From NCBI GenBank assembly GCA_016703545.1, contig JADJBX010000012.1, positions 1-53,814 on the forward strand: DNA of 53,814 nt, written 5' to 3'. The notes below the pieces were generated by a model. It saw only the letters and a list, made by a program, of their open reading frames with translations. It had not been told where the DNA came from and searched no databases. This stretch comes from Candidatus Amarobacillus elongatus (GTDB lineage Bacteria; Chloroflexota; Dehalococcoidia; Tepidiformales; Tepidiformaceae). This document shows positions 38,802 through 47,660 of this stretch, piece by piece; position 1 is the first letter of the stretch, and every line of letters starts with the position of its first letter. The position numbers were made by a program, and so were the translations under genes.

Positions 38802-39500
38802 TCAGGCCTCCGCGACGACGATGCGCGCGTCCACGGCGATGGCGCCATCGGGGTAGGCGAACACGGGGTTGAGGTCGAGTTCCTTCACTTCCGGGTGCTT
38901 CTCGACGAACTCCGCGACCTTGAGGATGGCGGTCTTCAGCGCGCCGATGTCCGCGGCCGGCTGGCCGCGCACGCCCGCGAGAATCGGCCGGCCCTTGATC
39001 TCGTCGATCATCTGGGTGGCGTCCTTCTCTTCGAGGGGCACGAGACGGAACGAGACGTCCTTGAGCACTTCGACCATGATGCCGCCGAGGCCGAACATCA
39101 TGACGGGGCCGAACTGCGGGTCGGTGGTCATGCCGACGATGACTTCGGTGCCCTGCGGCGCCATGTGCTGTACGGCAACGCCGGTGATCTTCGCGCCGGG
39201 CACGTGCTTGAGGCAGCTCTCGAGGATGGCGTCATAGGCGGCGCCCACCTCGTCCTGGCTCTTGAGATTCAGCTTCACGCCGCCGGCATCGCTCTTGTGG
39301 GCGATATCGGGCGAGACCACCTTGAGGACGACGGGGTAGCCGGCGGCCTCGGCCTGGGCCTGCGCTTCGGCGCGGCTGGTGGCGAGGGTGGTATTGGTGA
39401 CGGGCACGCCCGCATCGCGAAGCAGCTGCTTCGCCTCGACTTCATTCAGCAGCGTGCGGCCTTCGGCCCGCGCCTGCGCAAGAACAGCCTCGAACGTCAT
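38802..39500 (-). CDS. Acyl-CoA synthetase (ADP-forming), ATP-grasp beta-type subunit
   Basis: 232 residues. ATG 39,500 is preceded by GAGGAA. The ATP-grasp fold shows EAKQLLRDAGVPVTNTTLAT, GYPVVLKVVSPDIAHKSDAG (nucleotide-binding Lys), GTEVIVGMTTDPQFGPVMMF, MFGLGGIMVEVLKDVSFRL and KELDLNPVFAYPDGAIAVDA (metal-binding Asn). This is the compact beta-subunit type of archaeal and Chloroflexota acetate:CoA ligases. The pair forms the enzyme with the alpha-type protein encoded directly downstream. Confidence 0.88.
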   Translation of the reverse strand: MTFEAVLAQARAEGRTLLNEVEAKQLLRDAGVPVTNTTLATSRAEAQAQAEAAGYPVVLKVVSPDIAHKSDAGGVKLNLKSQDEVGAAYDAILESCLKHVPGAKITGVAVQHMAPQGTEVIVGMTTDPQFGPVMMFGLGGIMVEVLKDVSFRLVPLEEKDATQMIDEIKGRPILAGVRGQPAADIGALKTAILKVAEFVEKHPEVKELDLNPVFAYPDGAIAVDARIVVAEA

Positions 39501-39632
39501 GGATTCCTCGTTCCTTGGGAGCCGGAGATGGTTCGCCGGGCGCCGCCCGGGCCGGCCCAACGCTGGATTCTACGGGAGCAAGCCCATGGTGTCAGGCCCG
39601 CGGAGGCACGGTCCTTCGCCTGGCACGAAAAA

Positions 39633-39660
39633 ACGAGGACGCCCCGGGAGGCGTCCTCGT
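39633..39660 (-). terminator. Rho-independent terminator of the aldehyde oxidoreductase gene
   Basis: ACGAGGACGCC and GGCGTCCTCGT form a perfect 11-bp stem with a 6-base loop. On the minus strand the stem is followed by a run of T residues (AAAAAA on the plus strand at 39,628-39,633). It lies 25 bases past the stop codon at 39,685. Confidence 0.85.
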
Positions 39661-39684
39661 TCGTTGGTTCGCGAACAGCCGGCC

Positions 39685-41568
39685 CTAGTGGAGGGCGGCC
39701 GCGACTTCCGGCAGGCCAAGCGACTGCAGCTTGGCAGCCGACGGGGCGCAGGTGGCGACGTCCCAATCGCACGCCTTGAGGAAGTCCGTCTCGAGCAGCT
39801 CGGTGTCGAGGCGAACGCCCGCGAGCGGGCCGGCCGAGGTGCCCTCGGTGGTCTCGCCGCTGACGCGCGTGGGGACGGGGCGCTGGCGGGGATTGCCGCC
39901 CTCGCGTACTTCGTAGGCCATACGCAGGTTCGCGATGCGCTCACCCACCTGCATGATCTCGTCCAGGTCCATGTCCCAGCCCGTGACGGCGTTGAACCAG
40001 TTGGGGATGTTGGCGGTGTTGGCGGCCGACATCACGAACTGGCACATGCCGCCCGAGTTGACCACGTGCATGTACTCGCTCGCGCCCTTGTGGTGCTCGC
40101 CGCGGTTGGCGTAGTCCTTGAAGTCCTTGGGCGCGGGCGGGAACTTGCCGATGCGGCGGTTCCCTTCGTACTGCGTGTGGCGGCCCGGGGTCGGGTCGAG
40201 CTTGTAGGTGGTATGGAACTCCGGCTGGAGCTTGGGGTCGTGCATCGGCAGCTCCTGGCCGCCGATGTGCATCGCATACTTGTCGGACCCGCGGCCGAGG
40301 CGCTCGGCCGCGACCTTCACGCCGTCGGCGAACGTGTCGCCGATGCCGCGGCGCTCGCCCATGAGCTTGAGCATCGCCAGGACGGCGGATTCGCTGCGCC
40401 AGTTCAGCTCAAGCCCGTCCGTGTCTTCCTTGGTGATGATGCCCGCTTCGTAGCACTCAATCGCCATGGAGATGGCGACACCGGCGCTGATGACGTCGAA
40501 GCCATACTCGTTGCAGAGGTGGTTCGCGTAGATCAGGGCGTCCGGGTTGGACATCAGGTTCATCGTGCCGAACGCGCCCATCGCCTCGTACTCGGGGCGG
40601 TGGGTGTGGTGCGGGTACGGGTACTCGGGGTTCGTCGATTCGACGGACTCGGCGCCACAGGCCATCGGGCAACGCCAGCAGCCGTACGACTTCTCCATCT
40701 TGGGGTTGATCTGCGTGCCGCCGTCGATCTTCGCCGCCTCCGGGAAGTCGACGACGCCGACGCCACCCCAGTTCTTCACGGGGGAGTCGCCATTGAGGGC
40801 GCTGCGGGCGGTGATGCCGGTGGTGCCGAAGGTGTGGAAGAAGTCCTTCAGCGGCTTCACGAACTCATCGAGGTTCGAGCGAAGCATCTTGATGGTCTCG
40901 GGCGTCTGCGCGATGACCTTGCGGTCGGTGAGGCAGACGACGGCCTTCAGGTTCTTCGAACCCATGACGGCGCCAACGCCCGAGCGGGCGGCGAGGCGGC
41001 CATGGTCGTTGCAGACGCCACTGATGAGCGAAAGCGTCTCACCGGCCTGGCCGATGTTCGCGACGCTGGCCTTCTTGCCGTGGCGGGCCTTGAGGGCGGT
41101 CTCGTTCTCGATGGCGCCGGTGCCCCAGAGGTCGGAGGCGTCGCGCAGCTCGGCGTTGCCTTCCTCGATGAGGAGATAGACGGGGCGCTCGGCCTTGCCG
41201 AAGAACATGATGCCGTCCCAGCCGGCGAGCTTGAGCACGCCGCCGAAATCGCCGCCGCAGTTCGCATCGCCCCAGCCGCCCGTCAGCGGGCTCTTGCAGA
41301 CCACCTGCCAGCGCTGCCCAAAGAGCGGCGTGCCGGTCAGGAGCCCGGGGAACATGCCGAGCATGTTCTCGGGGCCGAGCGCATCGGCACCCTTCGGGAC
41401 GCGGTCCCAGAGCATGCGCGCCCCGATCCCGTACCCACCGAGGTACTGGCGGTACAGCGCATCGTCGGGCCGTTCGACGGTGACCTCACCGGTCGTGAGG
41501 TTCACATTCAGCATCTTGCCGTTGTAGCCCTTTTCAGCCAGGGTCCCGCTGGAAGCGGCAGTCGTCAT
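39685..41568 (-). CDS. Aldehyde:ferredoxin oxidoreductase (tungsten-pterin enzyme)
   Basis: 627 residues, starting at ATG 41,568 with an in-frame GTG two codons earlier. The N-terminal domain (NGKMLNVNLTTGEVTVERPD, YLGGYGIGARMLWDRVPKGA, GRWQ-type VVCKSPLTGGWGDANCGGDF) binds the tungstopterin cofactor. Further motifs are GVGAVMGSKNLKAVV and the cluster ligands YGCWRCPMACGAES, with another Cys near ACDWDVATC. Family members oxidise aldehydes to acids, or reduce acids, using ferredoxin. The neighbouring ADP-forming acyl-CoA synthetase could couple acid and acyl-CoA. There is no adjacent 16Fe subunit. A clear terminator follows the gene. Confidence 0.92.
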   Translation of the reverse strand: MTTAASSGTLAEKGYNGKMLNVNLTTGEVTVERPDDALYRQYLGGYGIGARMLWDRVPKGADALGPENMLGMFPGLLTGTPLFGQRWQVVCKSPLTGGWGDANCGGDFGGVLKLAGWDGIMFFGKAERPVYLLIEEGNAELRDASDLWGTGAIENETALKARHGKKASVANIGQAGETLSLISGVCNDHGRLAARSGVGAVMGSKNLKAVVCLTDRKVIAQTPETIKMLRSNLDEFVKPLKDFFHTFGTTGITARSALNGDSPVKNWGGVGVVDFPEAAKIDGGTQINPKMEKSYGCWRCPMACGAESVESTNPEYPYPHHTHRPEYEAMGAFGTMNLMSNPDALIYANHLCNEYGFDVISAGVAISMAIECYEAGIITKEDTDGLELNWRSESAVLAMLKLMGERRGIGDTFADGVKVAAERLGRGSDKYAMHIGGQELPMHDPKLQPEFHTTYKLDPTPGRHTQYEGNRRIGKFPPAPKDFKDYANRGEHHKGASEYMHVVNSGGMCQFVMSAANTANIPNWFNAVTGWDMDLDEIMQVGERIANLRMAYEVREGGNPRQRPVPTRVSGETTEGTSAGPLAGVRLDTELLETDFLKACDWDVATCAPSAAKLQSLGLPEVAAALH

Positions 41569-41733
41569 GGACACACTCCTACCCGGGACGTTCCCCCTCC
41601 CGGCATCTATTCACGAATCCTACGGGAGCCAGTGAGCGGCGCAATATGCTCTCGCCGACATATCGAACCGAATTCGCAACCTGGGCAAAACAAACGAGCC
41701 GCGAACAGTGGCGCGGCACTTCCGGGAGGGCGG

Positions 41734-42705
41734 CTAGGCCAGCCGCTTCAGCAGATCCGCCGCGGAGAGCGTGCCCGGCACGATCCGTTGCCGTGCCTGC
41801 TCGTTCGCTTCGGCGCGAAGGAGCTCGTTCGCGGGTGTGGGCACGCCGTGGAGGCGGCCAAGCAGCACCACTTCCCCGTTGAGGTAATCGCTTTCGACCT
41901 CGGCCTTCCCGCGCTGGATGCTCTGCCATGTGGAGCCGCCTCCGCGCGCGGCGCCAGCGATGGGCCGCACCGTGATGAGCGTCCCGCGGCGGGCGGCGTC
42001 GGCGGCGTCACCGACGTAACGGATGCCGGCGGCGGTAAAGCAGGCTTCCGCCTCGGCCTTCGCCCGTGACAACAGTTCGCGCGCGTCCGGGGAGCGGTCC
42101 TCGCCGCAGATGGCCTGGATGGCGTTGCCCAGGTTCAGCAGCAGCTTCTGGTACTTCCACGCCATCACGTCCGGCTCGGGGTGAGAGCTGAAGGTCGAGG
42201 CTGCGAGGTCCGCGCAGATCGCTTCGGCGACGGCGTCGGCGCCGGACGGATAGCGGCCAACGTCGAGAATGCCCGACATCGGGGCGGAGTTCGCCTGCAC
42301 GACGCCCGGCTCCAGGTGCGTCGACGGGAGCATGACCGTGGTGGTGTACACGCGAGCGAAGCGGCGAAGGGCGGCGCGTTCGTTCTCGACGCCGTTCTGG
42401 GCGATGAGCAGCGCGCACTCCGCGCCGCCGGCCGCCTCGAGGGCCGAGAGCGCTCCGGGCGTGTCCTGGGACTTCATGGCGAGGACGACAACGTCGTTGG
42501 CCCCGAGGGTGAGCTCGCCGGGAGCGGCCACCGCGGGAATCGCCAGCGTGTCACGCGCATCGGGCGATTCGAGGGTCAGGCCGTTGGCGCGAATGGCGTC
42601 GAGGTGCGCTCCGCGCGCGATGAGGACGACGTCCCGCCCGGCCTGGAAGAGCCGCCCGCCGATGACGCCGCCGACCGCACCCGCTCCATAGATGATGTAC
42701 CGCAT
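41734..42705 (-). CDS. 2-dehydropantoate 2-reductase-like (ApbA/PanE family) protein
   Basis: 323 residues. ATG 42,705 gives MRYIIYGAGAVGGVIGGRLF, the NADPH-binding Rossmann motif. NDVVVLAMKSQDTPGALSAL, AQNGVENERAALRRFARVYT and AWKYQKLLLNLGNAIQAICG (catalytic Lys region) match the family, as does DYLNGEVVLLGRLHGVPTPA near the C-terminus. PanE reduces ketopantoate for pantothenate synthesis, but the family is broad and this member could act on another 2-oxo acid. It lies 22 bases after the epimerase gene and probably shares its transcript. Confidence 0.8.
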   Translation of the reverse strand: MRYIIYGAGAVGGVIGGRLFQAGRDVVLIARGAHLDAIRANGLTLESPDARDTLAIPAVAAPGELTLGANDVVVLAMKSQDTPGALSALEAAGGAECALLIAQNGVENERAALRRFARVYTTTVMLPSTHLEPGVVQANSAPMSGILDVGRYPSGADAVAEAICADLAASTFSSHPEPDVMAWKYQKLLLNLGNAIQAICGEDRSPDARELLSRAKAEAEACFTAAGIRYVGDAADAARRGTLITVRPIAGAARGGGSTWQSIQRGKAEVESDYLNGEVVLLGRLHGVPTPANELLRAEANEQARQRIVPGTLSAADLLKRLA

Positions 42706-42727
42706 CGCAACCCCGCCGTCGGTGGAA

Positions 42728-43735
42728 TCAGCCTTCGTTCCGGGCGCGGGACCATGCATGGAACCGCGCCAGCAGCTCCTGCTCACGGGGGGCGCTGAGC
42801 CCGGCGCGGAGCGGTCCGTTGGCGCGCGAAGCGTACCACGAGAGGGTATCCGCGATGGTTTCGGCGAGCGGTCGAAGCTGCAACCCGGCGTCGAGCGCGC
42901 GCTGGATGCTGAACGTGTGCAGTCCCGCAATCTCGGAAGGCGCCCAGAGAGGCAGCTCGCCACTCTGCTCCAGGTGCTCGGCGAGAAGGAACGCCTCGTC
43001 CGCCCACGTCAGGCGCGCGCCGTTGCCCGCGACGACGTCGGCCGTGGCCAGGAACTCGTGCCAGGTCAGCGGACGCGCCGGCCCCGTGGCGTTGAACACA
43101 CCGTGGACGCCCTCTTCGAGCAGCTGGATGGTCCAGGCGGCGAGGTCGCGGGCATCGATGACCTGGATGGGGTCGCGGGGGTTGCCCGGCGCGAGCACTT
43201 CGCCGGCTTCCCGTACGCGCACGGGCCAGTAGGTGAACCGATCCGTGGGATCGTGCGGCCCGACGATGTAACCGGGCCGGATGATCAGCGCCCGTTCGCC
43301 GTAGACGCGCTGAACTTCGGCTTCGCACCCGGCCTTGAGCGCCCCGTACAGCTCCCCTGCGTAGGGAGTTCCGGCCGGGGGAACGTCGGCGAGCGGTGCG
43401 TCCTCGTCCTGCCCCGTTTCGGCGAGCGACCGGTACACCGAGAGGGTGGAGATGAAGCAGTACGTGCCCGCCGCCCCCGCAAGCGCGTTGGCCGACGCCG
43501 CGACGGCCTCGGGGACGTAGCCGGGGGTGTCGATGACGGCGTCCCAGCGCCGCCCCGCGAGGAGGGCGAGGTCCGCTGCCTGTTCGCGGTCGCCGCGGAT
43601 CTCCTCGACGCCGGGGATGCCGGCGGGGGCGCTCAGTCCGCGATTGAAATGGGTAACGGAATGGCCGCGCTCTCGCGCGGCCTCCGTCAGGTGCAAACCA
43701 ACGAACCTGCTGCCGCCAATGATGAGGATGCGCAT
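42728..43735 (-). CDS. NAD-dependent epimerase/dehydratase family protein
   Basis: 335 residues, starting at ATG 43,735. The extended-SDR Rossmann motif (MRILIIGGSRFVGLHLTEAA) uses GGSxFVG. The catalytic Tyr/Lys region is in YAGELYGALKAGCEAEVQRV, and LIIRPGYIVGPHDPTDRF and PIQVIDARDLAAWTIQLLEE are typical of atypical extended SDRs related to isoflavone reductase or sugar epimerases. The substrate is unknown. It follows the ABC permease gene by 61 bases. Confidence 0.85.
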   Translation of the reverse strand: MRILIIGGSRFVGLHLTEAARERGHSVTHFNRGLSAPAGIPGVEEIRGDREQAADLALLAGRRWDAVIDTPGYVPEAVAASANALAGAAGTYCFISTLSVYRSLAETGQDEDAPLADVPPAGTPYAGELYGALKAGCEAEVQRVYGERALIIRPGYIVGPHDPTDRFTYWPVRVREAGEVLAPGNPRDPIQVIDARDLAAWTIQLLEEGVHGVFNATGPARPLTWHEFLATADVVAGNGARLTWADEAFLLAEHLEQSGELPLWAPSEIAGLHTFSIQRALDAGLQLRPLAETIADTLSWYASRANGPLRAGLSAPREQELLARFHAWSRARNEG

Positions 43736-43796
43736 CTCGGCGCAATCCTACGCACTGCGGAGGCGAAGCGGCAGTTCGCCTCCGTCCCGGCGTCCT

Positions 43797-44690
43797 TTAC
43801 CGGCCTCGCAGGCGAGGGTCGAAGATGTCACGGGTGGCGTCGCCCAGCAGGTTGAAGCCGAGGACCGTGAGGCTGATGGCCAGGCCCGGGAAGAGTGCCG
43901 CCCAGAGGTTGATGGGGAACGTGGTGCGGGCGACGTTGATGTCGTTGCCCCACGACGGGTTCGGTGGCGGGATGCCGAGGCCAAGGAAGCTCAGGGACGC
44001 CTCGGCGAGGATGGCCGTGCCGAGCAGGGTCGTCGAGATGACGACGCCGACCGGCAGGATGTTCGGGATGATGTGCCGCAAGAGGATCCGGCCGTCGGTG
44101 GAGCCGATGGCGCGTGCGGCTTCGATGTAGAGGTTGTTCCGTTCGACCAGCGCCGCGCTCCGCACGATGCGGGCCACCGAGGGCACGATCAGGACGGCGA
44201 TGGCGATGATTACGTTGCGCATCGACGGTCCGAGGACACGGACGATGACGAGCAGGAACAGGATCTGGGGGAAGGCGATCATGGTGTCGATGATTCGCTG
44301 CGAAATCACGTCGACGATGCCGCCCTTATAGCCGGCCCACGCCCCGATGAGCATGCCCGCGGCCGTGCCCAGGGCCACCGCGAGGAAGCCCACCTGCAGC
44401 GAGATCCGGGCACCACTCACCACGCGGCTATAGATGTCCTGGCCGAACTTGTCGGTGCCGAACCAGAACTCGCTCGTGGGGCCCCGGCCGGGAATGCCTG
44501 CGAACTGGTTGATCTCGTGATGCCGCAGGACCGGGGCGAACAGCCCCACGAGCACGAGCGTCAGGATGAGGAAGAGCCCGAAGGCGCCGAGCGGGTTGGC
44601 GCGCATGGTGCGGGCGAACCGCTTCCAGCGCGGGGGACCCTTCCGGACGTACTCCAGGGGGAGGGTCGTGCGGGCCGCGGATTCAGCCAT
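43797..44690 (-). CDS. Dipeptide/oligopeptide ABC transporter permease (DppC/OppC type)
   Basis: 297 residues with about six membrane helices. The N-terminal OppC helix (GAFGLFLILTLVLVGLFAP) precedes the periplasmic segment FWFGTDKFGQDIYSRVVSGA, a DppC hallmark. The transmembrane domain has the EAA loop in YIEAARAIGSTDGRILLRHI, and LAEASLSFLGLGIPPPNPSW is the classical C-terminal signature. It forms the channel with the DppB-type permease encoded 50 bases upstream. No ATPase genes are adjacent. Confidence 0.93.
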   Translation of the reverse strand: MAESAARTTLPLEYVRKGPPRWKRFARTMRANPLGAFGLFLILTLVLVGLFAPVLRHHEINQFAGIPGRGPTSEFWFGTDKFGQDIYSRVVSGARISLQVGFLAVALGTAAGMLIGAWAGYKGGIVDVISQRIIDTMIAFPQILFLLVIVRVLGPSMRNVIIAIAVLIVPSVARIVRSAALVERNNLYIEAARAIGSTDGRILLRHIIPNILPVGVVISTTLLGTAILAEASLSFLGLGIPPPNPSWGNDINVARTTFPINLWAALFPGLAISLTVLGFNLLGDATRDIFDPRLRGR

Positions 44691-44740
44691 GGGTGTCCCT
44701 CCTCGGGGCCCGCGTGGGGATGAACGTGGGCGTCGCTCGC

Positions 44741-45688
44741 TCAGGCATAGCGGATCCTCGGATCGAAGAGGCTATACAGGAGGTCGACGCCGAGATTGAG
44801 CAGCACCGCGACGCCGGCCGTGTACATGACGAGCGTCTGGGCGACGTTGTAGTCCTTCTGCAGGATGGCGCCGTAGACGTACGCCCCCAGCCCGCGAAGG
44901 TTGAAGATCGCCTCGACGATGACGGAGCCGCCCAGCAGGCCGCCCATGAGCAGGCCGAGGACGGTGATCACCGGGATGAGCGAGTTCTTCAGGGCGTGCC
45001 GAAGGATGACCGTCTGCGAACTAAGGCCCTTGGCGCGGGCCGTGCGCACGTAATCCGCGCGCAGGACCTCGAGCAGCGACGACCGCGTGAGCCGCATGAC
45101 CGACGCGATCGGGCCGAGGGCGAGCACCAGTGACGGCGGGCCGAACTGGCGGAAGTTGTCCCACGGGTCGGTGAACAGCGACACCTGCCGATTGAGCGGG
45201 GGACCATACCCCCATTGCTGCGCCGGAATGAGCAGCACCAGCGTGGCAATCCAGAAGGCCGGCACCGAGAGCCCGATGATGGCGAACAGCCGGACGACGT
45301 AGTCCGCGGGCGAGTTGCGCTTGGCCGCGGAAATGACGCCGAAGGGGATGCCCAGGGCGATGGTCCAGAACATCGTCATGAGCATCAGCTGGAAGCTCAC
45401 CGGGAACCGCTCGCGGAACTCGGTGGTGATATCGGTTTGCGTGAGCTGCGAACGGCCGAAGTCCAGGGTGAGCATGCCCTTCATCCAGTTGAGGTACTGG
45501 ATTGGCTTCGGATCGTCGAGCCCCATTTCCTTATGAACCTGGGCGATCTTCTCCGGAGTCGCGTTGATGCCCTGCTGAAGGAGGGCGGGGTCGCCGCCGC
45601 CGACGCGCAGGAGCAAGAAGACGATGATGGAGATGAACCACAGGATCATCACGGCCATTGCAAGCCGCCGCACTACGTAGCGCGTCAT
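44741..45688 (-). CDS. Dipeptide/oligopeptide ABC transporter permease (DppB/OppB type)
   Basis: 315 residues, starting at ATG 45,688. The N-terminus MTRYVVRRLAMAVMILWFIS and the helix IIVFLLLRVGGGDPA are typical. The EAA loop is DYVRTARAKGLSSQTVILRH, and LGLLMGGLLGGSVIVEAIFN with LGVDLLYSLFDPRIRYA ends the protein as in DppB. It pairs with the DppC-type permease downstream to form the import channel for peptides or, in some family members, nickel or other solutes. The gene lies 78 bases after the binding-protein gene on the same strand. Confidence 0.93.
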   Translation of the reverse strand: MTRYVVRRLAMAVMILWFISIIVFLLLRVGGGDPALLQQGINATPEKIAQVHKEMGLDDPKPIQYLNWMKGMLTLDFGRSQLTQTDITTEFRERFPVSFQLMLMTMFWTIALGIPFGVISAAKRNSPADYVVRLFAIIGLSVPAFWIATLVLLIPAQQWGYGPPLNRQVSLFTDPWDNFRQFGPPSLVLALGPIASVMRLTRSSLLEVLRADYVRTARAKGLSSQTVILRHALKNSLIPVITVLGLLMGGLLGGSVIVEAIFNLRGLGAYVYGAILQKDYNVAQTLVMYTAGVAVLLNLGVDLLYSLFDPRIRYA

Positions 45689-45766
45689 GAACCCATTCCC
45701 CCTCACGCAAGTGGCGCGGGCGGGCAGTTGCCCGGCCCGCGCCACATGGTCGTTACCCCCGCCGGC

Positions 45767-47470
45767 TCAGGACTTCGACGTCCAGAGATCCGCGAGGTAC
45801 GCGGTCGTGAGCGCGCCAGTGGCGTACGGGTAGTTCTTGATCTCCGGGGCGTGCATGAGTTCCGTGTACACGCCGAAGAAGTTGAAGAACCCGGTGTCCT
45901 TCTGGAGGATCATCTTCTGCAGATCCTTGTAGGCCTGGACGCGCTGGTTCTCATCCATCGTGCCCGCGGCCTTCTTGATCAGCGCGTCGACTTCCGGATC
46001 CGTCCAGCCGGTGTCGTACTTGTTGTTGCCGGTGATGCCGCCGGTGTTCCACCACTGCACGGCGTTATCCGGCGTCTGGTAGGCCTGGTTGAGGGAGAGG
46101 CTGGCCGAGAGCTGTGTGGCGAAGTAGCCCGCGACCCACGTGCCCGCATCCAGCGGCTGCGGCTTCGCCGTCACACCCGCCGCCTGCATCTGGCGGACGA
46201 AGATGTTGACGTAGTCGGCCATGTTGCTGCTCGTCGGGTGCGAGAAGGTGAACTCCTTGACGCCCGCCGCCTCGAAGAGCTTCTTCGCCTCGGCCGCGTT
46301 GAACGGCTGCGCGGTCTTCAGTTCGTCCTTCGTGAGGGCGTACTTGCCGAACGCGTAGGTCAGCGGGCCGATCGGCTCGCCGGCGCCGTGGCCGATAATC
46401 TGGATGTACTCGTCGCGGTTCGTGGCCATGTTGACGGCCTTGCGCACGCGCGGGTCCGTCCACGGGGCCTGCTTGGTGTTCATCCAGAACGAGTTGAAGC
46501 CGATCGCCTTCTCGTGCTTGTACACGAGGTTCTTGTTGGCGTTGGTGAGCTGCTTCGCCTCGTCCGGGTTCGTCGCCAGGTAGTAGTCGGTCTGGCCCGA
46601 GCTGAAGGCCGTGAGCCACGTCGCCTGGTCGGCGAAGGCGCGGATGATGTACTTATCGAGGTACGGCTTGCCCGACTTGTAGTAGTTCGGGTTCCGCTCC
46701 ATCGTGGCCGCGGCGCCTTCCTTGATTTCGACGGCCTTGAAGGGGCCACCGCCAACGGGCTTCGTCTTGAGGTCCGCGCTGGCGAGCAGCTCCTTGGGCA
46801 CGATCGCGCCGATGAGGTTGTTGCCGACCTGGGATTCCGTCCAGGCATACGGCGCCTTGGTGATGATCCGGAACGTCTTCGCGTCGGGCGCATCAATCTT
46901 GTCGATCCAGTTGCTCGTGAACGCGTAACCGTTCGAGCCGGCCTTGGGATCGGAGATGCGCTTCCAGCTTTCGAGCACGTCGCTGGAATCGAGGGCGCGC
47001 TCCGGGATGTTCTGGCCGTTTGGCGCGAGCTTCACATCGGTGCGCAGGTTGAAAACGTACGTGACCTTGTCGTCCTGGAGCTTGTGGCTCTCGGCGAGGT
47101 CGTACGCGATGCCGCGTTCCGGCGCGAACGACGGGTAGGTGCGGAAGAGGTAGTTGTAGACGACGGGCACGACGCCCGCGCCGCCATACACCGAGTTGTG
47201 CGGATCGGCGCCCGCGAACGGGCCCGTGAGCGCGGCAGTGTAGGTGCCGCCCTTCTTCGGGGTCTCGCTCGGAGCAGCCGTGGCGGAAGCGCCGCCGGGC
47301 GCGGTTGTGCCGCCGGACGGGGCGGTCGTGGGCGATTCGCCGCCGTCATCATCGTCGCCGCAGCCGACGAGGCCGAGCGCCGTCGCGCCCACGCCGAAGG
47401 CAGCCGCCCCGCCGATCACGCGGCGTCGCGAGAAGCGGCGGCGAAGCCAGTAGTTATCCTGATCCACCAT
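45767..47470 (-). CDS. Peptide ABC transporter substrate-binding lipoprotein (family 5, Tat-exported)
   Basis: 567 residues, starting at ATG 47,470. The N-terminus RRRFSRRRVIGGAAAFGVGA combines a twin-arginine motif with a lipobox (LGLVGC, Cys near residue 37), followed by an Asp/Gly/Ser/Thr/Pro linker. The family 5 extracellular solute-binding signature is in YDLAESHKLQDDKVTYVFNL and VKLAPNGQNIPERALDSSDV, and the domain ends LTTAYLADLWTSKS. It captures the substrate outside the membrane and delivers it to the DppB/DppC permeases encoded downstream. A promoter-like sequence lies 77-105 bases upstream. Confidence 0.92.
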   Translation of the reverse strand: MVDQDNYWLRRRFSRRRVIGGAAAFGVGATALGLVGCGDDDDGGESPTTAPSGGTTAPGGASATAAPSETPKKGGTYTAALTGPFAGADPHNSVYGGAGVVPVVYNYLFRTYPSFAPERGIAYDLAESHKLQDDKVTYVFNLRTDVKLAPNGQNIPERALDSSDVLESWKRISDPKAGSNGYAFTSNWIDKIDAPDAKTFRIITKAPYAWTESQVGNNLIGAIVPKELLASADLKTKPVGGGPFKAVEIKEGAAATMERNPNYYKSGKPYLDKYIIRAFADQATWLTAFSSGQTDYYLATNPDEAKQLTNANKNLVYKHEKAIGFNSFWMNTKQAPWTDPRVRKAVNMATNRDEYIQIIGHGAGEPIGPLTYAFGKYALTKDELKTAQPFNAAEAKKLFEAAGVKEFTFSHPTSSNMADYVNIFVRQMQAAGVTAKPQPLDAGTWVAGYFATQLSASLSLNQAYQTPDNAVQWWNTGGITGNNKYDTGWTDPEVDALIKKAAGTMDENQRVQAYKDLQKMILQKDTGFFNFFGVYTELMHAPEIKNYPYATGALTTAYLADLWTSKS

Positions 47471-47546
47471 GACTGTATTTCCCCCCTTGATTCCAGCGAT
47501 AGGCCACACCCTTGATACGAGGCAGGCAAATCGCTGGATGCGCGGA

Positions 47547-47575
47547 AGTATTGCCCTTGCATACCGGTTAGTCAA
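47547..47575 (-). promoter_or_regulatory. Likely sigma-70-type promoter of the peptide ABC cluster
   Basis: On the minus strand TTGACT (47,575-47,570) is 17 bases from AATACT (47,552-47,547). The -35 matches the consensus at five of six positions and the -10 at four of six. Transcription would begin near 47,540, about 70 bases before the binding-protein ATG. Confidence 0.5.
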
Positions 47576-47660
47576 TCAGATCGAATCGAGGCATTGCCGC
47601 GGTCTATGGCAATGAGGCAGGGCACACAACCGCGTTCGTGGGAGCGCGGCGGCGAATCTG

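Noticed and set aside
39379..42069. Long plus-strand open frame (896 codons) opposite the aldehyde oxidoreductase
   Set aside because: It is the antisense shadow of a high-GC gene. It is low-complexity, Arg/Val/Asp-rich and without motifs, while the minus strand encodes a full known enzyme.
45215..47515. Long plus-strand open frame (766 codons) opposite the ABC binding protein
   Set aside because: It is an antisense shadow caused by G/C-biased third codon positions. The opposite strand has an intact Tat lipoprotein.
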